Assembly (NCBI GenBank): GCA_017642485.1
Contig: JAGCPC010000117.1
Coordinates: 1 to 32,403, forward strand
DNA from: Prevotella sp.
GTDB taxonomy: Bacteria > Bacteroidota > Bacteroidia > Bacteroidales > Bacteroidaceae
DNA length: 32,403 nucleotides
Direction of reading: 5' to 3'
The first letter of the stretch is position 1, and the number at the start of each line of letters is the position of its first letter. Below the pieces are notes generated by a model. The model worked only from the letters and a program-made list of their open reading frames with translations, had not been told where the DNA came from and did not search any database. A program made the translations under genes and the position numbers. Of this stretch, positions 15,999-23,318 are shown piece by piece.

Positions 15999-18407
15999 AT
16001 GAAACTTTCAGAATTGGAAATAGGACAGACAGCCACCATAACGAGTGTGGGTGGCAAGGGAGCGTTGCGTCAGCATTTTCTTGATATGGGTGTGATACCA
16101 GGTGCTGAGGTGACGCTTAACAAGTATGCTCCGCTGGGCGACCCTATGCAGTTTGAGATACATGGCTACGCCCTGACACTGCGCAAGGATGATGCGAAGA
16201 AGATAGAAGCCTCTCTCCAAAGACTCACCCCTAACCCCTCTCTTGGAGAGAGGGAAACAAAAACCATAGAAGTTTCGGCTGGAGGTGAGTCTTTTCACCC
16301 TGGACTGGGTGAGGGTGGTCGTTATCATGACTCAAAGCATGAGCACCCCCTGCCTGAAGGCACTAAGCTGACATTCGCCCTCGCTGGCAATCAAAATAGC
16401 GGTAAAACCACGCTTTTCAACCAACTGACAGGTGCCAACCAGCATGTGGGCAATTTCCCTGGTGTGACGGTTGACCGTAAGAGTGGCAGCATTCGTGGAC
16501 GTTCAAATACTGAGGTTACCGACCTGCCAGGCATATACAGTCTGTCGCCTTACAGTGCGGAGGAGATAGTCAGTCGTGACTTTATACTTGGGGTAGAGAA
16601 ACCTCAAACCTCAAACCTCAAACCTCAAACCTCAAATCCTCCAAAGGGTATCATAAACATTGTCGATGCTACGAACATAGAGCGTAACCTATACCTGACC
16701 ATGCAACTCATGGAACTGGGCGTACCGATGGTGCTCGCCCTGAACATGATGGACGAGATGGAGGGCAACGGTGGTACGGTACATGTGAATGAGATGGAGA
16801 GTTTGTTGGGCATACCTGTGGTGCCTATTACAGCAAACAAGAATCATGGTGTTGACGAGTTGATAGAACACGCTATGCACGTGGCTAAATATCAAGAGAA
16901 ACCAGCAAGACAGGACTTCTGCAGTCCGGAAGACCATGGTGGTGCTGTTCACCGTTGTCTGCATGCCATCATGCACTTGGTGGAGGATCATGCAGAGCAT
17001 GCAGGAATGCCACTGCGATTTGTTGCGGCCAAGATAGCTGAGGGCGACAGCATAATAGCCGACAGTCTGGGACTATCACAAAACGAGAAAGAGACCATAG
17101 AGCACATACTCCGACAGATGGAGGAGGAACGCGGTATGGACCGTGCTGCTGCTATGGCTGATATGAGGTATAGTTTTATTAAGAAACTATGCAGCCAGAC
17201 GGTGGTAAAGCCAAGTCACAGCAAGGAGGCTCTCCGTTCGCAACGTATAGATAAGGTGCTCACAGGCAAGTGGACCGCCTTGCCAGCCTTTGCGCTGATA
17301 ATGGCATTCATATTCTGGGTAACGTTCGACATACTCGGAGGCACCATGCAGGAGTGGCTTGAGGAAGCGATAGACTGGTTTACGGGCATAAGCGATGAGG
17401 CCCTGCAGTCATGGGATATCAACGACTCGGTACGCTCGCTCATCATCGATGGTGTGTATGCTGGTGTGGGGTCTGTGGCTACCTTTGTTCCTATCATCGT
17501 GATATTATTCTTCTTCCTCAGTATGCTGGAGGACTCAGGTTATATGGCTCGCATAGCATTTGTAATGGACAAATCGCTGCGTAGGCTCGGACTGTCAGGA
17601 CGTTCCATCGTACCACTGCTGATGGGTTTTGGATGTTCGGTGCCGGCAGTGATGTCGAGTCGCACACTGCCATCAGAGCGTGACCGCAGACTGACCATCA
17701 TGCTTACCCCCTTCATGTCATGTACTGCAAAACTGCCTATCTATGCCTTTCTCGCCGCAGCATTCTTTCCTCATGACGGTGCGCTGGTGATGTGTGCCAT
17801 GTACCTGCTTGGCATCGTCATAGGCATAATGGTGGCATTGGTGCTGAAGCGCACAGTGTTTAAGGGCGAGGCAGTGCCTTTCGTCATGGAGTTGCCTAAC
17901 TACCGTATGCCAGGTATGCGCAATACGTTGCGACTGCTATGGGACAAGGCGCGTGACTTCCTGCAGAGGGCGTTTACGGTGATATTCTGCGCTACGATAG
18001 TGATATGGTTCTTGCAGAGCTTCTCATTCAGTCTCAATATGGTGGAAGACCAGTCAGAGAGTATGTTAGGACACATGGCATCAATAGTGGCACCAATATT
18101 CCAACCTTTAGGATTCAACGACTGGCGTGTGGCAACAGCCCTCGTGGGTGGTTTCCTTGCCAAGGAGAGTGTGGTGAGCACGATAGAGGTACTATTCGGT
18201 GGAGTGGCTCTGACTGATGTGATATCAGCAGCGGCAGCATTCTCGCTCATGGTATTCTGTCTGCTATACACCCCATGTGCTGCAGCCATAGCATCGATAC
18301 GTCGCGAACTTGGCAACCGTGATGCCCTGACGGTGGTGACGGGACAATGCGTGATAGCCTACGTAGTGGCGCTGATAATATATCAGCTTATACAGCTTGT
18401 TCAGTAA
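15999..18407 (+). CDS. feoB: Ferrous iron transporter, FeoA-FeoB fusion
   Basis: Residues 1-75 are a FeoA SH3-like domain (LRQHFLDMGVIPGAEVTLNKYAPLGDP). The GTPase has G1 GNQNSGKT (130-137), G3 DLPG (175-178) and G4 NMMD (249-252). The membrane part has the FeoB gate motifs GFGCSVPAVMSSRTL and PFMSCTAKLPIY. It imports Fe(II) across the inner membrane, and such fusions are normal in Bacteroidales. Two things are odd. The FeoA-FeoB linker (about 76-120) contains two palindromic DNA elements, one shared with the AAA gene. Between G3 and G4 the usual EKPDVIVN-like loop is replaced by EKPQTSNLKPQTSNPPKG, encoded by a perfect 7-bp tandem repeat. Because 7 is not a multiple of 3, a change in copy number would break the frame. 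As written the frame is intact. Confidence 0.95.
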   Translation: MKLSELEIGQTATITSVGGKGALRQHFLDMGVIPGAEVTLNKYAPLGDPMQFEIHGYALTLRKDDAKKIEASLQRLTPNPSLGERETKTIEVSAGGESFHPGLGEGGRYHDSKHEHPLPEGTKLTFALAGNQNSGKTTLFNQLTGANQHVGNFPGVTVDRKSGSIRGRSNTEVTDLPGIYSLSPYSAEEIVSRDFILGVEKPQTSNLKPQTSNPPKGIINIVDATNIERNLYLTMQLMELGVPMVLALNMMDEMEGNGGTVHVNEMESLLGIPVVPITANKNHGVDELIEHAMHVAKYQEKPARQDFCSPEDHGGAVHRCLHAIMHLVEDHAEHAGMPLRFVAAKIAEGDSIIADSLGLSQNEKETIEHILRQMEEERGMDRAAAMADMRYSFIKKLCSQTVVKPSHSKEALRSQRIDKVLTGKWTALPAFALIMAFIFWVTFDILGGTMQEWLEEAIDWFTGISDEALQSWDINDSVRSLIIDGVYAGVGSVATFVPIIVILFFFLSMLEDSGYMARIAFVMDKSLRRLGLSGRSIVPLLMGFGCSVPAVMSSRTLPSERDRRLTIMLTPFMSCTAKLPIYAFLAAAFFPHDGALVMCAMYLLGIVIGIMVALVLKRTVFKGEAVPFVMELPNYRMPGMRNTLRLLWDKARDFLQRAFTVIFCATIVIWFLQSFSFSLNMVEDQSESMLGHMASIVAPIFQPLGFNDWRVATALVGGFLAKESVVSTIEVLFGGVALTDVISAAAAFSLMVFCLLYTPCAAAIASIRRELGNRDALTVVTGQCVIAYVVALIIYQLIQLVQ
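16221..16260 (+). repeat. Palindromic element in the FeoA-FeoB linker
   Basis: CCCTCTCT (16236-16243) pairs perfectly with AGAGAGGG (16247-16254) around TGG. The 40-bp element matches 1411-1450 at 36 of 40 positions but is translated in a different frame (RLTPNPSLGERE). Confidence 0.78.
16281..16320 (+). repeat. Second hairpin element in the FeoA-FeoB linker
   Basis: TCACCC (16295-16300) pairs with GGGTGA (16307-16312) around TGGACT, within a stretch translated as GGESFHPGLGEGG. It lies 20 bases after the first element and may be a second insertion or part of a composite one. Confidence 0.5.
16601..16635 (+). repeat. Tandem 7-bp repeat ACCTCAA x5 inside feoB
   Basis: Five perfect heptamers lie in the G-domain coding region between G3 and G4. 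Three units (21 nt) encode one KPQTSNL peptide repeat. This is a simple-sequence repeat of the kind that can change length by slippage. Confidence 0.9.
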
Positions 18408-18440
18408 TAACTGTGAATGCTCGCCGATGACCGATGTATG

Positions 18441-18484
18441 AAAACCAAGCCGATGTTGCCCCTGCGGGGAGGCTTAGGTTTTTT
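18441..18484 (+). terminator. Intrinsic terminator after feoB
   Basis: AAACCAAGCC (18442-18451) pairs with GGCTTAGGTTT (18471-18481, one bulged base), with an inner CCCC-TGC-GGGG hairpin (18459-18469), followed by a run of T. Confidence 0.82.
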
Positions 18485-18515
18485 AGAGGTCATCAAGATG
18501 CATCAGCGAAGCTAA

Positions 18516-18543
18516 CTGTGAATTGTGAACTGTGAATTGTGAA
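18516..18543 (+). repeat. Tandem 7-bp repeat YTGTGAA x4
   Basis: CTGTGAA and TTGTGAA alternate twice. The block ends five bases before the TTG start of the FeoB-associated gene and occupies its ribosome-binding region. Confidence 0.85.
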
Positions 18544-18548
18544 CTGAA

Positions 18549-18689
18549 TTGAACCTTCAATCCTACATATTACTGGCTATAGTGGTAGTAGCCTTTACCC
18601 TTGTGCTCCGCTACATACATCGTGGTGGAGGGAAGAGAGACTGCTGTAAGGGGTGCGATGGTAGCGACTGCAACTGTTGCAATCGTTAA
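18549..18689 (+). CDS. FeoB-associated Cys-rich membrane protein
   Basis: A 46-residue product has one N-terminal membrane helix (about SYILLAIVVVAFTLVLRYI) and a Cys-rich tail: CCKGC then CNCCN, six cysteines in 13 residues. This is the layout of the FeoB-associated Cys-rich membrane proteins found just after feoB in many Firmicutes and Bacteroidetes. They are thought to help FeoB-mediated Fe(II) transport, perhaps as a metal ligand (FeoC-like role); the mechanism is not settled. The only start in the frame after the upstream stop codon is TTG 18549, so start choice is forced. It is separated from feoB by a strong terminator, and a 7-bp tandem repeat fills its leader. Confidence 0.82.
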   Translation: MNLQSYILLAIVVVAFTLVLRYIHRGGGKRDCCKGCDGSDCNCCNR

Positions 18690-18727
18690 ATATACCTAAT
18701 AAATTTCTTCATCTTACTAAAACTCAC

Positions 18728-18735
18728 TATCTTTG
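18728..18735 (+). promoter_or_regulatory. -7 promoter element for the GH3 gene
   Basis: TATCTTTG matches TAnnTTTG and lies 23 bases before ATG 18759; AAGAAAG precedes the start. No clear -33 TTTG is present. Confidence 0.65.
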
Positions 18736-18758
18736 CATACTAAATACAAAGAAGAAAG

Positions 18759-20279
18759 ATGAGTATAACGTCTATAGCGTCACTGTATTTCCGTAAGCGT
18801 CAAAGAGAGTTGGAGAAGCATTTTACCGAGCCGGTGCAGTTGCAGGAAACCGTGCTCAGGCGGCTTGTGTCCATAGGTTCTGATACCCTGTACGGCAAGG
18901 AGCGCGGTATGGGGAAGGCTCTTTCCTACGAGCAGTTTAGCAAGAGGATAGCCGTAAACACCTACGAGGAGCTGAAGGGCTACATAGACCGTATGCGTCA
19001 TGGTGAGAAGAACATCCTGTGGCGCGGGCAGGTGAGGTGGTATGCCAAGTCATCAGGCACCACCAACGACAAGTCAAAGTTTATACCTGTAAGCAAGGAG
19101 GGACTCAAACGCATACACTACGCAGGAGGCAATGATGTCGTGGCCTACTATCTGCAAAACAATCCCAAATCAAGACTTTTTGACGGCAGGGCACTCATAC
19201 TTGGAGGTTCGCACAGTCCTAATTATAATGTGGCAAACTCCCTGGTGGGTGACCTCTCAGCTATTCTCATTGAGAATATCAACCCCATAGTGAATCTTGT
19301 CAGAGTTCCAGACAAGAAAACAGCACTTATCAGCGAGTTTGACCGCAAACGCGAACTGATAGCACGCCAGTGCCTGAATGCCAACGTGACAAATATCAGC
19401 GGGGTGCCATCGTGGATGATGTCAGTGCTGATGCGCGTCATGGAACTGTCGGGCAAGCAGCACCTGGAGGAGGTGTGGCCAAATCTTGAGGTATTCTTTC
19501 ATGGTGGCATAGCATTTACACCATATCGCAAGCAGTACGAGCAGCTCATCACCAAGAGCGACATGCACTATATGGAGACATACAATGCCTCCGAAGGTTT
19601 CTTTGGAATACAGAATGACCCAACGGACAGCAGCATGATGCTGATGCTGGACTATGACGTATTCTATGAGTTTGCGCCAATGGAGGCAATCGACGACGAA
19701 GGCATGCTGATGGATGAAAGCAAGGTGGTGCCACTGGAAGGTGTCGAGACGGGAAAGAACTATGCTATGATAATCTCTACGTCATGCGGACTGTGGCGCT
19801 ACATGATAGGCGACACGGTGAGGTTTACCTCGAGGAAACCATATAAATTTGTCATCACTGGCAGAACGAAGAGTTTTATCAACGCCTTTGGTGAGGAACT
19901 CATCGTGGACAACGCAGAGAAAGGACTGCAGTATGCCTGTCAGCAAACAGGGGCACAGGTGCGTGAATATACTGCTGCACCCGTGTTTAGGGCAGAGGGT
20001 GTGGTGCCCCACCATCAGTGGCTCATAGAGTTTACTAAGGAACCAGAAAGCATAGATGAGTTTGCTACTATACTCGACCGTAAACTGCAAGAACTCAACA
20101 GCGACTACGAAGCAAAGCGATTTAAGGATATCAACATGGTGCGCCTGAAGATAGTGAAGGCACGCAAAGACCTCTTTGACGACTGGCTTCGCAGCAAGGG
20201 CAAACTCGGTGGGCAGCACAAGGTGCCACGACTTGCCAACACGCGAAAACACATAGAAGAACTCTTGAATGTTGAATAA
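18759..20279 (+). CDS. GH3-family acyl-adenylate/amido-synthetase-like protein
   Basis: The 506-residue protein has the three ATP/AMP-binding motifs of the GH3 auxin-responsive family: SSGTTNDKSK (98-107), YMETYNASEGFFGIQ, and the C-terminal stretch YMIGDTVRFTSRKPYKFVITGRTKSFINAFGEEL (broken here by reading: first YMIGDTVRF, then FVITGRTKSF). In plants GH3 enzymes activate a carboxylic acid with ATP and join it to an amino acid. Bacteroidetes carry homologues whose substrate is unknown. It overlaps the next lipoprotein gene by 11 bases, implying co-expression. Confidence 0.88.
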   Translation: MSITSIASLYFRKRQRELEKHFTEPVQLQETVLRRLVSIGSDTLYGKERGMGKALSYEQFSKRIAVNTYEELKGYIDRMRHGEKNILWRGQVRWYAKSSGTTNDKSKFIPVSKEGLKRIHYAGGNDVVAYYLQNNPKSRLFDGRALILGGSHSPNYNVANSLVGDLSAILIENINPIVNLVRVPDKKTALISEFDRKRELIARQCLNANVTNISGVPSWMMSVLMRVMELSGKQHLEEVWPNLEVFFHGGIAFTPYRKQYEQLITKSDMHYMETYNASEGFFGIQNDPTDSSMMLMLDYDVFYEFAPMEAIDDEGMLMDESKVVPLEGVETGKNYAMIISTSCGLWRYMIGDTVRFTSRKPYKFVITGRTKSFINAFGEELIVDNAEKGLQYACQQTGAQVREYTAAPVFRAEGVVPHHQWLIEFTKEPESIDEFATILDRKLQELNSDYEAKRFKDINMVRLKIVKARKDLFDDWLRSKGKLGGQHKVPRLANTRKHIEELLNVE

Positions 20280-22275
20280 ATTGACGCATATATTTTCCAT
20301 ACCCTTGGGGATGGATGTACTCAGGACAGGGTGGGGGTCGCTCCTTCTCCTCTTGTGTGGAGTGGTAGGGGAGACTCTTCTCTCCTCCTGTGCTCGCATG
20401 GGGCATCCCGACGGTGGATGGTATGACGAGAGACCGCCACATGTAGTAGGCGCTGAGCCAGAGGAGAATGCTACTAATGTGACGAGTAAGAAGATTGTAA
20501 TAAGTTTTGATGAGTACATAAAACTCGAGTCGGCACATGAGAAGGTGATGATATCACCACCACAGCACGAACAACCCGAGATAAAGGTGACGGGCAGAGA
20601 GATATATGTGAACCTGTTGGACTCACTGCTACCCAACACTACCTACACCATAGACTTCAGCGATGCCATACTCGACAATAACGAGAGCAACCCCATGGGC
20701 AACTACACATATACCTTCTCCACAGGTGATACGATTGATACTCTGGAGGTAAGCGGATATGTGCTCGAGGCAAAGAACCTCGAACCAGTAAAGGGCATAC
20801 TCGTAGGACTCTATGCCGACGGCGACAGCGTAATGCGACGTGTGGCAAGGAGTGATTCGCGTGGACATTTCGTGATACGTGGCATAGCACCTGGCGGTTA
20901 CACCGTCGGTGCAGTACAGGATGCTGACGGAGACTATCGTTTCACGCAGCGTAGCGAGAAGATGGCATTCAGCCACGACATCATAGTGCCCACCAGCAAA
21001 CCTGATACGCGCCAGGACACCCTATGGCAAGATAAAGATCATATCAAGGACATCACCATCACGGGATATACCCATTTCCTGCCTGATGATATAGTGCTGA
21101 GAGCCTTTGACCATAAGGCTACGGAACGTTACTTCCTTAAGGCGGAGCGTAAGGACGAACGATACTTTACACTATACTATACAGCACCAGTCGATGTTCA
21201 GTACAAGAAGCCTCTGCCTCAGCTCCGATTGCTCAATGCTCCCTCCCATCTCGGTAGGGACTGGGGAGTGGCTGAACCTTCAGTCAATGCTGACACAATA
21301 ACATACTGGTTACGTGACACAGCATTGGTAAATCAGGATACGCTGAGACTTGAGATGCAGACATACATCACCGATACGCTCGGTGTGCAGCGACTCACTA
21401 CCGACACCTTGGAAATCCTCGCCAAGACACCGTATGCCAAGAGGCTGAAGAAGCTACAGAAAGAAAAAGAGGAATGGCAGGAAGACCTTGCTAAACGACT
21501 GCGCAGGGCAAAGCCCGATGAGGTGGTGGATACCTTGATGCCGCGCAAGATGCTTGATGTGAAGTATTCATTTAATGCACCAATGATACCTAATGGAAGT
21601 ATCGTGGTCGGAATGCCATCACCCTTGGAGAGGTTTGATACAACAGCGGTGCATCTCTACGTGAAGCGTGACTCCCTACTGGATGAAGTGCCCTTTGTCA
21701 TAACGCCAGTAGTGAACAGACGCTGCGAGATATTCACCGACTGGCAGCCAGGTGCCACATATTCACTTAAGGTGGATTCACTCGCTTTTATAGATATATA
21801 TGGTACGGAGAGTGGAAAATACGAGAAGGATATTCAGGTAGGCAAAATGGAGGATTACGGTTCGCTATTTGTTAACGTGACGGCATCCCTCCCCGTTATT
21901 GTCCAACTGCTCAATGGTCAGGACGACGTGGTGATGACATCGCCTGCTACTGACGGCACGGCGGAGTTTTACTATATCACGCCAGGTACTTACTACCTGC
22001 GTGCCATCATCGACAGTAACGGCAATGGTGTATGGGATACGGGTGACTACTTCGCTGACTGCCAGCCAGAGGACGTATATTACTGTCCTGACCCAGTGGA
22101 GTGTAAAGCAAAGTGGGATATCACCAAGACATGGAACCCCACCGCCAAACCTCTATACCAGCAGAAACCGTCGGCTATAACCAAGCAGAAACCTGATGCA
22201 GCAAAAACTATCAAACAACGCAATGCAGAGCGTGCACGCAGCCTTGGAATAGAACTGCCGGCATACCTTAGATGA
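20269..22275 (+). CDS. Ig-like (Big_5-type) surface lipoprotein
   Basis: This 668-residue protein starts inside the GH3 gene (ATG 20269, 11-base overlap). A hydrophobic core (GSLLLLLCGVVG) and LLSSC give a lipobox with Cys41; a start at Met15 would also work. Residues about 60-155 fit a bacterial Ig-like Big_5 domain (ENATNVTSKKIVISFDEYI, then TFSTGD). About 160-230 resembles a carboxypeptidase-regulatory/SpaA-like fold (GYVLEAKNLEPVKGILVGLY). About 389-415 is a charged coiled coil. About 580 has a Ca-loop-like DSNGNGVWDTGDY. It is probably an envelope lipoprotein of unknown role, apparently in one unit with the GH3 and DUF3108-type genes. Confidence 0.78.
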   Translation: MLNKLTHIFSIPLGMDVLRTGWGSLLLLLCGVVGETLLSSCARMGHPDGGWYDERPPHVVGAEPEENATNVTSKKIVISFDEYIKLESAHEKVMISPPQHEQPEIKVTGREIYVNLLDSLLPNTTYTIDFSDAILDNNESNPMGNYTYTFSTGDTIDTLEVSGYVLEAKNLEPVKGILVGLYADGDSVMRRVARSDSRGHFVIRGIAPGGYTVGAVQDADGDYRFTQRSEKMAFSHDIIVPTSKPDTRQDTLWQDKDHIKDITITGYTHFLPDDIVLRAFDHKATERYFLKAERKDERYFTLYYTAPVDVQYKKPLPQLRLLNAPSHLGRDWGVAEPSVNADTITYWLRDTALVNQDTLRLEMQTYITDTLGVQRLTTDTLEILAKTPYAKRLKKLQKEKEEWQEDLAKRLRRAKPDEVVDTLMPRKMLDVKYSFNAPMIPNGSIVVGMPSPLERFDTTAVHLYVKRDSLLDEVPFVITPVVNRRCEIFTDWQPGATYSLKVDSLAFIDIYGTESGKYEKDIQVGKMEDYGSLFVNVTASLPVIVQLLNGQDDVVMTSPATDGTAEFYYITPGTYYLRAIIDSNGNGVWDTGDYFADCQPEDVYYCPDPVECKAKWDITKTWNPTAKPLYQQKPSAITKQKPDAAKTIKQRNAERARSLGIELPAYLR

Positions 22276-22307
22276 GATTGAAAATTGAAGATTGAGAATT
22301 GAGAATT
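22276..22307 (+). repeat. Tandem 7-bp repeat RATTGAR x4-5
   Basis: Units GATTGAA, AATTGAA, GATTGAG, AATTGAG run directly on from the lipoprotein's stop codon (22273-22275) and the next partial unit AATTATG contains the start codon of the following gene. Confidence 0.85.
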
Positions 22308-23156
22308 ATGATTACCATACCTTTTTGTAAGAAGCATAAACAGGATAAAGATGGAAGTACAGGCAGGTTTGTTCGCTTAGTGCTTCTGCTGGTGATTTTC
22401 AATTTACAATTTTCAATTTTCAATTCTGTAAGGGCGCAGAGTCAATGCGAGTATAAGATTACGGCATTCGCTGATAGCGAGACCATCAACTATAATCTCT
22501 ATTTCAATTGGCAGTTTATATGGATAAAGGCAGGCACGGCATCGCTTACGACTAATAAGAAAGAGTACAAGGGAAAGCCAGCCTACACCACAAGCCTCGT
22601 GACATCATCATCGAAGAAGGTAGATCGCTACTTCATGATGCGCGATACTATCATGAGTATCTTCTCCGACCGTCTGGTGCCACTATACTACAGAAAGGGT
22701 GCACGCGAGGGCAAGCGATACTATGTCGATGAGATGTGGTATTCGTATGGCGACGGGAAGTGTCACACTACTACACGCCATACCCACGATGATGGGCACA
22801 AGACAGCAGAAAAACACACCTACAACCAGTGCATGACCGATATGCTGCACGCCTTTCAGCAGTTTCGCAATATCGACACATCGGGATGGAAGAAAGGACA
22901 GTCACGCAACCTCAGTATAGCGGGAGGTTCCGAAATAGTAAAGGCACGTCTGTTCTATCGCGATGACAAGACGGTGAAAGGCGACGATGGCAAGAAATAT
23001 CCCTGCTATGTCATTTCATATATAGAAAAGGATGGCAAGAAAGAAAAGGAGATAGTCCGCTTCTTTGTCACCAAAGACAAACGCCATATCCCCATACGCC
23101 TCGACCTCTTCCTTAAGTTTGGTTCAGCAAAAGCTTTCTTTAGTTCGATGAAATAA
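22308..23156 (+). CDS. DUF3108-type exported protein
   Basis: ATG 22308 is preferred over TTG 22299, which lies within the repeat. The 282-residue product has a basic N-region, a hydrophobic core (VLLLVIFNLQFSIFN) and an AQ cleavage site. FNLQFSIFN is encoded by a 7-bp tandem repeat, so part of the signal peptide is repeat-derived. The mature part (NYNLYFNWQFIWIKAGTASL, YFMMRDTIMSIFSDRLVPLYY, CYVISYIEKDGKKEKEIVRF) fits DUF3108, a periplasmic beta-barrel-like family of unknown function. Context groups it with the preceding lipoprotein and GH3 genes. Confidence 0.8.
   Translation: MITIPFCKKHKQDKDGSTGRFVRLVLLLVIFNLQFSIFNSVRAQSQCEYKITAFADSETINYNLYFNWQFIWIKAGTASLTTNKKEYKGKPAYTTSLVTSSSKKVDRYFMMRDTIMSIFSDRLVPLYYRKGAREGKRYYVDEMWYSYGDGKCHTTTRHTHDDGHKTAEKHTYNQCMTDMLHAFQQFRNIDTSGWKKGQSRNLSIAGGSEIVKARLFYRDDKTVKGDDGKKYPCYVISYIEKDGKKEKEIVRFFVTKDKRHIPIRLDLFLKFGSAKAFFSSMK
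22396..22423 (+). repeat. Tandem 7-bp repeat TTTTCAA x4 inside a signal peptide
   Basis: TTTTCAA, TTTACAA, TTTTCAA, TTTTCAA encode the hydrophobic FNLQFSIFN segment. The unit is the reverse complement of the block at 22276-22307, so the two can pair in the mRNA. Confidence 0.85.
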
Positions 23157-23180
23157 CATATTTTACCCTTCAATTACCAT

Positions 23181-23220
23181 GCTTTTTAGTTAAAAAGCGA
23201 AGGATTAACAACTTTTAACT
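23181..23220. terminator. Hairpin region after the DUF3108-type gene
   Basis: GCTTTTT (23181-23187) pairs with AAAAAGC (23192-23198). A competing pairing joins AGTTAAAA (23188-23195) with TTTTAACT (23213-23220). It is AT-rich and could terminate weakly in either direction. Confidence 0.45.
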
Positions 23221-23251
23221 TAATAATATTCCCTGTGGTGCAAATTTTTCT

Positions 23252-23259
23252 TAATTTTG
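23252..23259 (+). promoter_or_regulatory. -7 promoter element of the PUL, within an inverted repeat
   Basis: TAATTTTG matches TAnnTTTG; the start of SusC is about 60 bases downstream. GTGCAAA (23238-23244) and TTTGCAC (23256-23262) form an inverted repeat covering the -7 box, a possible repressor or activator site. Confidence 0.6.
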
Positions 23260-23318
23260 CACTGCTATACGTATGCTAAAACGATAAATCATTAATACTA
23301 ATCATAAACTATTAAACT

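Noticed and set aside
20325-20395. GC-rich stretch in the signal region of the Ig-like lipoprotein as another palindromic element
   Set aside because: Only short, poorly aligned complementary runs could be found; it is adequately explained as Leu/Gly signal-peptide codons.
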